64,000 bases of DNA from Pogona vitticeps (taxonomy: Eukaryota > Chordata > Lepidosauria > Squamata > Agamidae), in assembly GCF_051106095.1 (NCBI RefSeq), contig NC_135793.1:3887501-3951500 (forward strand), in the 5' to 3' direction. Positions within the stretch are counted from its first letter, which is position 1, and each line of letters opens with the position of its first letter. The notes beneath the pieces are model-generated. The model saw only the letters and a list, made by a program, of their open reading frames with translations. It was not told the origin of the DNA and searched no databases. A program made the translations under genes and the position numbers. Shown here piece by piece: positions 1-9,371 of this stretch.

Positions 1-159
1 CCTTCCCGGGTTCCTTCCTGCCTTCTCGCCCCTCCGCCCCCACCCGCCCCTCTTCCCCGCTCCCCAGAACCATGATGCCGGCGGCCGGCGCGCGGAGAAG
101 GGGAGAAAAAGGGGCGAGGAGGGAGAGGGAGAGGGGGAGAGAAAAGCCCGGGTACCCAC
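1..159 (-). other. COL4A5: COL4A5 intron 1, first 159 bases
   Basis: This is what follows the predicted donor at 159 on the minus strand. Read that way it is G-rich with pyrimidine-rich patches, and it holds no further open collagen sequence before the window edge. Confidence 0.6.
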
Positions 160-291
160 CGCAGCGTCGGCGTCCTGAGCCCCAAGTCCCAGCAACAGAA
201 GCAGCAGCAGCAGCAGCGAGGAGAGCCGGGAGAGGAGGAAGCCCGGGCCGCCTAGACGGCCAGCACCGCCGCCTCTCGCGCTCGGCTTCAT
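160..291 (-). CDS. COL4A5: Collagen alpha-5(IV) chain, exon 1 (signal peptide)
   Basis: Reading the minus strand from an ATG at 291-289 (A at -3, a good Kozak context) gives 44 codons. A basic Gly/Arg-rich lead beginning MKPSARGGG is followed by a nine-leucine core and then GLGAQDADAA. The frame reaches GCG at 160 and is followed directly by GTGGGT, a good splice donor, in phase 0. From known gene structure, human COL4A5 exon 1 also ends in phase 0, after a signal peptide that starts MK and ends AEAA (27 codons). This copy is longer because of its Gly/Arg lead and leucine run, encoded by a CTG run (CAG on the plus strand, about 199-216). The chain would be secreted into basement membranes, where alpha-5 chains pair with alpha-6 or with alpha-3/alpha-4. 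The minus-strand orientation, head-to-head with COL4A6, supports the name. COL4A1 or COL4A3 are the alternatives. No collagenous exon of this gene lies in the window. Confidence 0.72.
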
Positions 292-1085
292 TCTCCGCCT
301 CGGGCGCCCTTCAGCGAGCTCGCAGCTCCGCGGGCCGGCGCTCCGCGGGCGCTGACATGATCGCCAAGCAGGCAGGGAGCGAGCGAGCCGTAGAGCGGCT
401 GAGCGGGGCGGGCGGGCGGGAGAGGGGGACGGGGCTGCGGTGGGCTGAGCCGAGCCCAAGCGCCGCCGTGTACTCCTCCCTCCCTGCCTCCCTCCCTCCC
501 TCGCTCCGGCTCGGCCCCCTCCCGCGCGCGCTTGGCCGGGCGCTCGGGCAGGCAGAGCGCAGCCTCCCCGCTTTCTGCACCGACTTGCCACCAACTTGTC
601 CTCGCTACCCCAAAAGCCGCTCTCCCGGGACTACTTCGCCCCCCTCCCCCCCAAAAAAAGGGGCAGGCCGGGATTCATCCGCCGCTCCCTCCCTCCCTCT
701 CTCTCGGGACCTTCTTTTCCCTTCTTTGGTGGCGGAGGCGTCTCACCCCAGTTAGGCGCGCTTGTCCCCTATTATTCGCAGCCCTCGATTCCCCCCCCCT
801 TCTTCTTCTTCTAGAAACTTTGCAAGGGTGTAGCTCGTATTAAAAAAATCTATGATTGTCCTCAAAGTGCCACCACGTTTCTGTCCTTTTCATTTTTTTC
901 TTTTACTTTTATTATTATTTTTGTTTGTTTTTAACCTATAATGCTTGCACAGCCTAACGCTGCTACCCGGTCTCTATTTCCACGGGAGGTCATATGTTCT
1001 CGTGTCCCTCCTCTCATTAAGGAAAGTGACTCTTGGAACCATCATTCTCTGACTATTGCCCCTTCCCCGGTCAGGACGGGGATGA

Positions 1086-1098
1086 TGGGCGTTGTAGT
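1086..1098 (-). promoter_or_regulatory. ACTAYRNNNCCCR (M4, ZNF143/THAP11-type) motif
   Basis: On the minus strand this reads ACTACAACGCCCA, a full match to the conserved vertebrate promoter motif ACTAYRNNNCCCR, which is associated with ZNF143/THAP11 binding. It faces towards COL4A5. Binding is inferred from the consensus only. Confidence 0.5.
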
Positions 1099-2356
1099 CC
1101 GGAAAGGTCTGACTTTTCTCATCGGGCACCTGATCGCCACCTTCTCTCTCTTTCTATAGGCGTGTTGTGTGTCCAGTTAATTTCGGGTGGACACGGGGTG
1201 ATGATAGTGGATGCAGATTAAGGAAAGGAAGCAGGGACTTTCACCCCAAATGAAATGGCTGGAACCTTTTTTTTTTAATGAGAGCCACCGCAGGTGAGAG
1301 GAGGATGTCGCAAGGGGGAGGGGAGAGGGAATCATCCTTATTTAGTATTATTTTCTGGGATCGGTCAGATGAGGCGCCTTGCAGGAGAGTAAAGGCCATT
1401 CTAATGGCAACCCTATAGGTCGCTCCTTGGGTTGATGTGGGGACCAGTTCTGCTCCGGATTAAGCGGCGCTGGGCGGCACAGGACCCGGAGATGCAGAGC
1501 GTCCAGGGGGAAAACGGAACACGGACCTACGAAGCCTCTAGGGAGTTTATCTTCCAAATCACTTAAACCTGGGTCCCACTGCCACCGGGAATGAGAGGAT
1601 GTTTCTGATTACACCCAAACACTCCCAAACTTTCACGTGTATTCCAGGCTCTTTAATCTTTAAATACAAAAGGAGTGCGTTTTCATCAAAAAGAAAAAGA
1701 AAAAGGGTGGGGGCAGGAGAAGGCCCCTAGGCCACGTTTTGTCAGATCAGGGGCGATCCACAACACCCTTTAAGCTGCGGGATCGTGTGAACGAAAGGCA
1801 GAACCAACAATGGGCCACAGAAGCAAAACACACGCGTTGCCCCACCTCTCTAGATTATTTAATTTGGGGAAAAAACGGGATTTTCCAGCCTCGCCATTCC
1901 GGAGAATACTGTATGGGAAAAGTCTCGGAAGACGCCTTTCCACGCAGCCAAGTAAACCGCCTTTCGCGTTTCCACGGTTCGGTCGAGGGAAAGGGACGCA
2001 AACTCACACTCTTAGCTTCTTAAAAAACAAACATTTCAACCCATTTCCAGCGCTGTTCTCCTCGCAAGTAAGGCTTCCTCGAGCGATTCCTCTCCCCCGC
2101 CCGCTAATGCCTTTGTTAACCGCCTGGCCAGATCCCCTCCTGTTCAAGGCGGCTTACAGCCAGCTAAAAAGCCAAGAGGAAAGCTATTTCTGCTGCGGGG
2201 GTGGAGGGGGGGGCTTCCTTTCTATCAAGGGCGTCCTCAAACGCCACTCCTTCCCAAAATACGTTTGATTTTCTCTCCCCTCCCCCCCAGTCCGGTCGTG
2301 TGAACGGACACGGCGGCAGGAGAACCACCCTGCACACGCTTCTCCTGGGATGGGGG

Positions 2357-2362
<6 letters not shown>

Positions 2363-2402
<40 letters not shown>
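2363..2402 (+). repeat. (GT)n microsatellite
   Basis: A pure run of about 20 GT units, inside the intergenic region 0.7 kb upstream of the COL4A6 start codon. Such alternating purine-pyrimidine runs can form Z-DNA. Confidence 0.95.
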
Positions 2403-2406
<4 letters not shown>

Positions 2407-2640
2407 CTCGAGTAGAAACATCTCAGGGGGCTGAGATGCCCGGAAAAAAGCAACTTCAGACAAAAGTGAGAAGGAGGGGGTGCGCAGGGGCAAGATCCAA
2501 AATTTGGGGGGGGGGAGAGAGTTGGGAAACGAGTCCGCCGCCCTACTCGCGAGTAAAGTGGTTCCCGCTAGCAGCTTCCTCGTGTCCGGGAGTGGCGCCC
2601 TCGGGTCTTCTCCTAAAGGAGAAGGGGGAGGGGGGAAGAG

Positions 2641-2653
2641 ACTACAAAGCCCA
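2641..2653 (+). promoter_or_regulatory. ACTAYRNNNCCCR (M4, ZNF143/THAP11-type) motif
   Basis: The plus strand reads ACTACAAAGCCCA, a full consensus match, followed by TGAGGC. It faces COL4A6 and lies about 455 bases upstream of the start codon, beside a weak TATA-like CATAAAGG at 2668-2675. It is a candidate core promoter element for COL4A6. Confidence 0.5.
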
Positions 2654-2689
2654 TGAGGCGGCTCCGGCATAAAGGAGGGCACCGCTGCA

Positions 2690-3097
2690 CCCCCTCCCGC
2701 TTTGGGCGTCCTGCTTTGTGTTCTCCTGATTGACAGCGCGGCCGGGCCCGCCCCCTCCCGTTCCGCCGCCTCTTCCCCCTCCCCTCCCCCTCCCCCTCCC
2801 CCCCCCTTCCCCGACGCCGCCGGGCGCTCCTGCGGCTGCCTTCGGCGCGGGATCCGCGGAGATCTGGCTGCCCCCCCCTCCGAGCCAGATCCTTCCACCT
2901 TAAGCGGTCCTTTGCGGGGGCCTTGGGGGGGGGAGGATCGGGACCGGCCTGGCCAGGATCGCCCCCTTCCCGGCTCCTCCTCCTCCTCTCCTCCAGCCGT
3001 CGAACTCGGCTTCCTTCTCTTGAACCGGGCGGAGGAGCGCGCGATCCGGTCCTTGGGGGGGGGGGGGATGCCGTCCCGCCACCGGACCGGCGGCAAC
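2690..3097 (+). promoter_or_regulatory. COL4A6: COL4A6 proximal promoter and 5' leader
   Basis: The segment is CpG-rich. It has GC boxes (GGGCCCGCCCCCTCCC near 2746) and a long C-rich tract of CCCTCC repeats (about 2775-2812) that resembles the CTC-box elements known from COL4A1/A2 promoters. The leader then becomes G-rich (about 2914-2940), with a long unbroken G run just before an in-frame ATG at 3068. The start site was not determined. The C-rich and G-rich halves could pair or form quadruplexes. Confidence 0.5.
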
Positions 3098-3108
3098 ATG
3101 CGAGCAAG
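3098..3108 (+). CDS. COL4A6: Collagen alpha-6(IV) chain, exon 1 coding part
   Basis: ATG CGA GCA AG is followed directly by GTGAGT, a consensus donor, so the exon leaves a codon split 2+1. I chose the ATG at 3098 because its context (AAC before ATG) is good and the resulting signal peptide is short, as in COL4A6 of other vertebrates, which starts with four or five residues before the split codon. An in-frame ATG at 3068 would add ten residues (MPSRHRTGGN); its context is weaker and it follows a G run. The upstream frame is open for several hundred bases, but that is explained by C/G-rich composition. Confidence 0.72.
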
Positions 3109-3239
3109 GTGAGTTTCCCCCATTGAGGGGGAGGGAGGAGAGGGAAGGGAGGCTGCCTTGATCGTCTCTCCCCCCCCCCGTCCCCCCGGAAAAAAATGGT
3201 TATAACTTGAATTTTTATATAATTTTCCCCCACCTGCAG
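3109..3239 (+). other. COL4A6: COL4A6 intron 1 (131 bp)
   Basis: GTGAGT donor, and acceptor TTTTCCCCCACCTGCAG at 3223-3239. This very short intron contains only G/A-rich and C-rich simple stretches and an AT-rich patch. Confidence 0.7.
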
Positions 3240-3291
3240 GGTGTTTTTTCTCCTGGCTGCTTTGTGCCTGTTGCCGGATCGTGTGGACGCG
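3240..3291 (+). CDS. COL4A6: Collagen alpha-6(IV) chain, exon 2 (signal peptide core)
   Basis: The 52-base exon lies between a CCCCCACCTGCAG acceptor and a GTAAGTGT donor. Its first base completes the split Arg codon; the other 17 codons read VFFLLAALCLLPDRVDA and end in phase 0. Human COL4A6 also has exactly 17 codons here, with a similar pattern (LWLLLVTLCLTEELAAA). The matching piece is 18 codons in COL4A2 and 14 in COL4A4, which is the main reason for the name. The hydrophobic core and small residues at the end fit a cleaved secretory signal, probably after DA. These comparisons rest on recalled family structure, not a search. Confidence 0.8.
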
Positions 3292-4804
3292 GTAAGTGTT
3301 CTCCTTTTTCCCGAGTTCGGATCCCGATCCGGTTCGGCACCGTTTTAGGCGCGAGGAAAAAGGCTCGCACGCACGCACACACCCCGCTGAAAGAGGAACG
3401 CTTGGGCAGGGCTTACTCGCGAGGAAGCTGCGCTGAAGGGGCTCTCCACGCGCTGGATGGCCGGGGAAGAAGGGGATTTCTCTAGAGTAAAGGGAACTCT
3501 GTGTGTGTGTGCTGAGAATGTCAGGGGAAAACCAACGCAGTTCTTCAAGGGGGGGTGGGCGTTTGATGTCTGGCTAGTGGGAGAATCGCGGGTGCAGAGC
3601 CCACGTGTGGATGCTCCTCCCGTGTTGGCGGTTCGGACGAAAGCGCTGTGGGCAGAGGTGGGAAGGGCTCCGGCTTGGTCCGCCACCCACGTGGGGCCTT
3701 CTCAGGCCAAAACATAACTTGGCCACACCGGAGAGCTCAGGCGCCCTCATTCCCCCACCCCTTTACTCAGGAGTAAATCCCACCGGCCCTTGAGAAAGTC
3801 TGTCGTTCCCTGCAAACTCCCCGGTAGAACCGCAGACCCTTCGTCCTTCTGCTATGCATGCTTGCATGCGTGTTTTGCTGGGACATTTGACTTACACAGA
3901 CCATCAGGTCCTATGGGGACATCTATTTCTTTGGCTGTTTTCTCCAAAGCTGATCTCGGGCTCCCTTTAAACACCTAAGCAATAGGGGATGAGGTGGCTT
4001 TGAACCCATTTTTACTGTGGAGTGTGTGGGGGGGCAATAAACAAAAAACTAACCACAGCAAATAGATAACAGTTACCTTAGGAAGGAAAAGGAGACAATG
4101 TTTCCGCTCTTGTTATGGCAAAAGTAGCCCCAGGACTTTTGCTGTCAGACGCAAAAGATGTTAATTCATATTCTATGCGCATCTAAGGATCCTGTACAGG
4201 TAGTTAGAGCTTTATTGCAATATTGGCCATGGGTCAAGGTCAATGCAATGCACATGGCTGGTTTAAGGTCAACAAGACAGGCAGTGTGGCTTACTATTTC
4301 TTTTAATATAAGGTCATATTTAATATTTGTCGTTATGTGCCATCAGCAAACTCAAGCCTGTGGCTTCATTTAGGGGGTCAATCCATCTTGTATTGGGTCT
4401 TCCTCTTTTCTTGCTGCCTTCTACCTTTCCTAGCATTATGGTCTTTACCAGAGAATCCTGCCTTCTGCTGATGTGCCCAAACAGCCTCAACTTCTATCTT
4501 CCTGTCTCCCGAGAGAGTTCAGGTTTGATAAGCTCTAGCACCCACTGGTTTGTCTTTCTGGCGGCCCAGAAAAGCTCTCCTCCAGCACTACAGGTATCCT
4601 TCCACCAACCCTAGTCCAAAACCTGGAAAGGGATACTTCTCGGAAGAGTGATCTGTTTATTTATTTCCAGCATCCTTGCTAGGTGTAGCTGAAAGCGAGC
4701 ACAGAACATGTGGCTGGTCTGTCACAAAGCAAAAGTATGTTTAAAAAGGACCTTTTCGCCCTTGCTCCTCTAGCAGTTACTTTCTCAAGTTTTCAGGGAC
4801 AGCC
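3292..4804. other. Unique intronic DNA, nothing recognised
   Basis: First part of intron 2. GC content falls after about 3850. The only possible piece is a hint of a dispersed repeat near 4330-4610. No long open frame or hairpin is seen. Confidence 0.4.
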
Positions 4805-4851
4805 GAAATTGACTAGACCCGCTCTTGAGATCATCGGGTCTAGTCAATTTC
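4805..4851. repeat. Perfect 17-bp hairpin
   Basis: Arms 4805-4821 and 4835-4851 (GAAATTGACTAGACCCG and its exact reverse complement) flank a 13-base loop. There is no T-run after it and no known family was recognised. Confidence 0.9.
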
Positions 4852-5424
4852 ATTCCTTAAACTTCATCCTCTCTTTTTCAGGACAGGTGTTGTTGGTTTT
4901 AAGAGAAAAGCAGAACATTGCTAAGCAATTCTGCCCAGGAAGACATAGGTCTCCGTGGACATTTAGTCATTGTAGTTGCAAGAAAGCTGCTCCTTGCATG
5001 GGTAGGGAAATTGACGATGTGTAATGCATGGCAACAGTTCCAAATGTATGTGTCAATTGCAGGAGCACTGGTTATGCTACAGGAAGCTAGCTTGGGCTGC
5101 AATGTGAGACACAGTTAACTAAGGGCCTGATAAACTTAACTTTTGAAGAGAGATGCATCGAATGCCAGGGCTAGAAATGTTTCCCAGGTCCTGTTTCAAC
5201 AGCTGTGAAAACTTCCCTATGGGAGACTAGGTTGGGACAGAGAAATAAACCTATACAGCCAGATCAGTGGTAGTTCCATGAGGTTCCTACAGTGTGGAAA
5301 GGTATGAGTTTCACTTTCTACCATATTCCGATTTATTTTAAACTCCTAGTTCTTTCCATGTGAGGAGAGGTGCACATTTTTGGTGAATTGGGGCTGAAGA
5401 GTTGTTGGAACTGGTTACTTAATA

Positions 5425-5825
5425 CAATGATTACAGATGGAATTTTCTGCTTTCTTGGACTAGAAACCTATAGATTTCCATTTTGGGAGTTTTGCCTGGC
5501 AGACCCCTTACAGGTGCCTGAATCTGGCTCACCTGGGAGAAAGGCTTCAGCTTAGAAGGCTTTGAGGCCTAGCTCGGCCTAGTTCCACCCAAGCTTCCTG
5601 TTCCTGCCCCAGTGCAAGCTGGGAGCATTTTTTCCTGAATAGGAAGCTAAGAGAAGCTAGGCCTAGCTCAGCCTCAAAGCTTTCCAGCTGAGGACTTTCT
5701 TCCAGGTGAGCCACCTTCAAGGATACGTAAGGCATCTGTCTGTCAGGTAGAACTCCCAAAATGGAAATCTATAGGTTTTCTAAACCAAGAAATCCAAAAA
5801 TTCCACATTGTTACTTCCTTGAAAC
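5425..5825. mobile_element. Foldback (inverted-repeat) element, about 400 bp
   Basis: The two halves are imperfect reverse complements. CCTATAGATTTCCATTTTGG near 5468 pairs with its complement near 5756-5775, and the pairing extends outwards through TTTCTTGG and inwards through CAGGTG...TGAGGC blocks. There is no open reading frame. It looks like a non-autonomous DNA transposon with long terminal inverted repeats. I found no clear target duplication, so the ends are approximate. Confidence 0.65.
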
Positions 5826-7647
5826 TAATCCCCATTAGACTGCCTTCAGGATCCATGGGCCAAATTTCAGAGTTAGTTCATTGTGTTAAAATCGCATTGA
5901 AATGTATGGAACATAACTTCCTTGAGTCTTGAGTTTAGTTGTGGTATAATAAGCTTACAATCTAGGTAACAACAGGTAGATCTGTTATAGTACATTCTGT
6001 TGAAACCAAGAGATTAAAACAAGTTCAGCTGAGTTTTATCCTTGTGCCTTTTCCCAGGGAATATATACGTTATCTCTTCTTCTTTACTCCCACAAAAATC
6101 TTATGAAGTACCATATTTTTCCGTAAATAGTTGTGCTTTCTAGTTACTTCCAGAACTTATTTTTCAAGAAGATTTTGAAGCTATTAAGGTGTGAAGACTT
6201 CTTTTTAGTATTGCTTCTCCATGGTCAATCCTAAGGTTCTTCCCAAAGCAAATTAAAGAAAAAGTAAGGAACATCAAAATAAATGGCATAATAGCTCATC
6301 TTTTCCAAACACTATAGGGAGTAATGACAACAATTATTTTCAAACACTGGAGCATGGAATGAGATAATAATGTACTTCCAACTTAAAAGGGTCCAGCAGT
6401 CCTTTAAATATTCCCTGTTATGAATCTTACTGGGAAATAGATTCTTATATTCCCCTGTTACAAGTCAAACCATTAGAAGCAGTATTTTCTGATCTTCAAA
6501 CTGGTTGTTAGCTCAAATGTCCCGCAAGAGCCATTTGGGTGTGTTGGAAATAATCCTTTTCCTAAATTAGGCAAATGCTGATAAAGGCCAGACTTTAGTT
6601 CACTGCAGCTTCCTGTTTGAAAAGGGTTGTGTTTTATAACTTATTTATCCAATTGAAACAAAAGAGAACCACATGGTCATTATACATGTCAGAAATGTAG
6701 GAGCAGGCAATACGTTTACAGACCACCATCTTATCTGACTTCATTGTTGATTTAACAGCTTTGCTCATTCAGCCACTACTAATCATAGAATTTAAACATG
6801 AATGCAAATAGAAATATGTAGAATTTAAACATAAATGCAAATAGAAATATGTACACCTGCAGAGTGTTAGCGCCCTGGTTTCCCTGCCTCCCCTACTTTG
6901 GGTGCTGCCTCTGAGTGGGTGGCTGCTAGAGGAGGTAGGGCTGGGAAACACTGTTTGGCCAGAATACGAACCACCACAAACCGCTGAACTGGTGGTTCAT
7001 GCCTATCGCAAGATCACGTATGTATTCCAGGTGATCTGGATTTGGCCAACAGAAGGTAGAGGGAAAGCTGATCAAAGGGGCAGAAGGACAAGGAAGACCC
7101 TTTCAAAGTGACTCCCGGAGTATTTTCGTCAAGTCCTTCCCAAAGCTTGAACCACAAACGCTTGGCTTCCAGCAGCTTACACCAAAGTATCCTCACAGCT
7201 TTCAGTGGAGCGGTTCCAGTGCAAGCGCGTTGTCTCATGTGGAATTCTCCTCCTGTTTCCTGCTAGTCAGGAGAACAGAAAACCAGCCTCTTACAACAAA
7301 AGGACTGTTATCGGCTGAAAAATGAGAGATCTTAACACACGTGTTTGCTTTGGTAGCTTTCCATCCGAATGGCCAAGAAAAGTGTGGCCTGGAGGAAAAG
7401 CACCACCAGAGTCCGGCTCACGTCTCAAACTTTCCTAGTCACGAAAGGACTTTTTTTTAATTTCCTTCTTTTCGGTTGTTGTGTTCCCCCCCCCCCCCCG
7501 CCCAGGAGACGAGTTGAATTTCTATTTGGCAAAAACGACCACACTTAAGACCTCCTTCCCCACTTCTTATTTAAAAAAACACAACACAGACAGATGTTGT
7601 AACAGGAATCCAAAATCTCTTTTGGCTCTGGATGTTTGCTTCGAGAG
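5826..7647. other. Unique intronic DNA with one small duplication
   Basis: Mostly AT-rich DNA without recognised families. It includes the 33-bp tandem duplication at 6788-6853 and a poly(C) run near 7486-7500. Confidence 0.4.
6788..6853. repeat. Tandem duplication of a 33-bp unit
   Basis: Two adjacent copies of GAATTTAAACATGAATGCAA plus AATAGAAATATGTA differ at one base (ATGAATGC against ATAAATGC). Each unit contains ATGCAAAT, a perfect octamer (POU-factor) motif. Confidence 0.85.
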
Positions 7648-7783
7648 CAGTGGTTGCCAACCTTGGGTCTCCAGATGTTCTTGGACTCCAACTCCCAGAA
7701 ATCCTGGCCAGCACAGCCAGTAGTGAAGGCTTCTGGGAGTTGTAGTCCAAGAGCCTCTGGAGATCCAAGGTTGGGAGCCCCTG
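7648..7783. mobile_element. hAT-like foldback MITE, copy 1
   Basis: CAGTGGTTGCCAACCTTGGG at the left is mirrored by a reverse-complement right end. The arms carry ACTCCAACTCCCAGAA and its complement GGGAGTTGTAGT. The flanking 8-mers TTCGAGAG and TTCTGTTG match at 5 of 8 positions, so this is an older insertion. Confidence 0.8.
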
Positions 7784-7914
7784 TTCTGTTGTACCCTCAG
7801 AGGTGCTGGGAGGCTTGGTGTGTTTGAGGAATGAGCTTCAACAGTCCTGTTTGGAGACCTGTAGCGTCTCCACTTGCAGAGGTAGAATATTCACAACGGT
7901 GTGGATTAGTGTAA

Positions 7915-8112
7915 GAGTCAGTGTAGCATGATGGGAGAGCCCATAGTGGACAGAGTCTGGAAACCTGGGTTCAAATCCCCACTTGACCATGGAAACACAC
8001 TGGGAGTTGGCACTGGTAAAGCCATTCCTTAAAAACCTCACATGCCCTGAGAAAACCCTACTAGGGTTCTCCATAAATCAGATGCGACTCAACGGAATTG
8101 GTGTTTTTATCT
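7915..8112 (+). mobile_element. tRNA-derived SINE, second family (full copy)
   Basis: Contains the B-box GGGTTCAAATCCCC, then CCATGGAAACACACTGGG, the core ACCTCACATGCCCTGAGAAA, and ends ATGCGACTCAACGGAATTGG. This family has its B-box on GGTTCAAATCC and a body different from the more common SINE family. Confidence 0.75.
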
Positions 8113-8180
8113 ATCCGCCCAATGGCCATCTAATACACTGATGCCCTTTCATATGTAGAGGTCTTCTGTGATCTGTCTAC

Positions 8181-8397
8181 GTGGCTGGACTGTTCAATGA
8201 GTCAGGTCTCTGACTGTGGAGCCAGAGGTTGGGAATTCAATTCCCCACTATCTTCCCAGGGAGAAGAACCAGCCTGTGTGGCCTTGGGCCAGCTGCTCAA
8301 TCCCAGGGCACCCCCAAAAGAAGGCAAAAGTTTATTCTCTACCTGGAAAAAACTGACAAAGGGTTTCCATAAGTTAAAATTGCCTTGATGGTACATT
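8181..8397 (+). mobile_element. tRNA-derived SINE, main family, long form
   Basis: B-box region AGGTTGGGAATTCAATTCCC, then the body GTGGCCTTGGGCCAGCTGC and a tail AAAATTGCCTTGATGGTACA. It runs straight into the (GTT)n/(ATTGTT)n tract at 8397. Confidence 0.8.
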
Positions 8398-8454
8398 GTT
8401 GTTGTTGTTGTTGTTGTTATTGTTATTGTTATTGTTATTGTTATTGTTATTGTT
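8397..8454 (+). repeat. (GTT)n then (ATTGTT)n microsatellite
   Basis: It lies at the 3' end of the SINE at 8181 and was probably expanded from that SINE's simple tail. Confidence 0.9.
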
Positions 8455-9231
8455 GAGCATTTGTTTCTGTTGTTTTCAACGTTGTTGTATATGCATGTGT
8501 ATATTTGTTCATATTGTGTGTGTGCGTGTATGTGCATATACATATACAGTACAGGTAGATTAGCAACAAACACAATATTGCAAACTAGGAATAAATTCAT
8601 TATGATTTGTTTAAAGCAGAATGATGATCTGCATGTATCCTGCCACCATTTTGTGTGACCAGAGGTGCTGCCCGTTGGGCAGGCTTCCTGGTGTGTGAAA
8701 CTAGTTTCTGCGAAGTATTGAAAAACCTCTCGGCTGCAGTGAGCGTCCTATAGGGTGCCATCGTTGCTAAGCCCTTGTGTTCGTGATCAGCAATGGCGAA
8801 ACTCAAGACCAATTTTTGCTGGCGCGAATTCGTAGCATCATAGCATAACAGAATTGGAAATAGTTCTCCTAGATCCGTCGTTGGCACGACCAGCTCTCTT
8901 TTAAGGCTGGCTTTTCCCTCCTTACTCTTGATGCCTGGATTGATATGACTTGGATTCAAAGTGTTTTGTTTCTGTAGGGTTGGAGGTTGGTGAAAGCGCT
9001 CCGTTTTGCATGCATGGACAGGCAGGGCAAGAATGCCTTACGTGTGATCCTGTCGGATTTCAGCAGCTCTCCTTCTTATCTTCAAAGCCTTTCCTGGCCT
9101 TCTCCTGACCTTATCTCTCATCACGTATGTCTTCATGTTTTCCTGCCTGACACCTGTGCTCCCCCCACCCTCCGCCCATCTAAAGAGCCTTTCCTCACTC
9201 AGACACCCATCAGGCACAACCATTATCAACA

Positions 9232-9371
9232 GCATCTTAGAATGGCAGAGCTGGAAGGGACCCTGTGGGTCATTGCGTCCAGCCTCTATCAAGGAGGCCC
9301 AGTGCGGGAATTGAACTCCCAACCTCTGGCTTTGCCGCCAGAGACCTGAACGGCTCAGCTATGCAGCCGTT
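9232..9371 (-). mobile_element. tRNA-derived SINE, main family, short form
   Basis: On the plus strand it shows the reversed tail TTAGAATGGCAGAGCTGGAA first and the reversed B-box GGGAATTGAACTCCCAACCT, then GCTCAGCT near the end. Confidence 0.8.

Larger units (their letters stand above)
1..780. promoter_or_regulatory. COL4A5: CpG island over COL4A5 exon 1
   Basis: This stretch is very GC-rich and dense in CpG, unlike the AT-rich DNA after about 840. It covers the predicted COL4A5 first exon (minus strand, 160-291), so the part from 292 upwards would hold the 5' UTR and proximal promoter, and 1-159 the start of intron 1. No TATA box is evident, as is usual for type IV collagen promoters. The transcription start cannot be placed from sequence alone. 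Confidence 0.7.
292..3097. promoter_or_regulatory. Divergent COL4A5-COL4A6 intergenic region
   Basis: About 2.8 kb separates the two start codons. It has a CpG island at each end (to about 780, and about 2480-3120) with less GC-rich DNA between. Contents seen: a pyrimidine-rich tract at 780-930, two ACTAYRNNNCCCR motifs in opposite orientation (1086-1098 and 2641-2653), a (GT)n run at 2363-2402, and a short piece resembling LINE/SINE 3' tails (about 2126-2165). In mammals the COL4A1/2, COL4A3/4 and COL4A5/6 pairs are each divergently transcribed from shared regions. I see no coding exon between 292 and 3097, although an alternative COL4A6 first exon, known in human, could be missed here. Confidence 0.68.

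Noticed and set aside
72-755. 227-codon plus-strand frame in the first CpG island
   Set aside because: Composition-driven: Arg, Pro and Ser-rich, no domain, and antisense to the COL4A5 signal-peptide exon.
3068-3097. ATG at 3068 as the COL4A6 start
   Set aside because: In frame, but in a weaker context after a G run; it would add ten residues ahead of a signal that is normally short. Kept as an alternative.
2164-3378. 404-codon open frame on the minus strand across the COL4A6 promoter
   Set aside because: It runs through GC-rich and (GT)n low-complexity DNA, is full of Pro, Gly, Arg and Thr-His repeats, and overlaps the real COL4A6 exons on the other strand.
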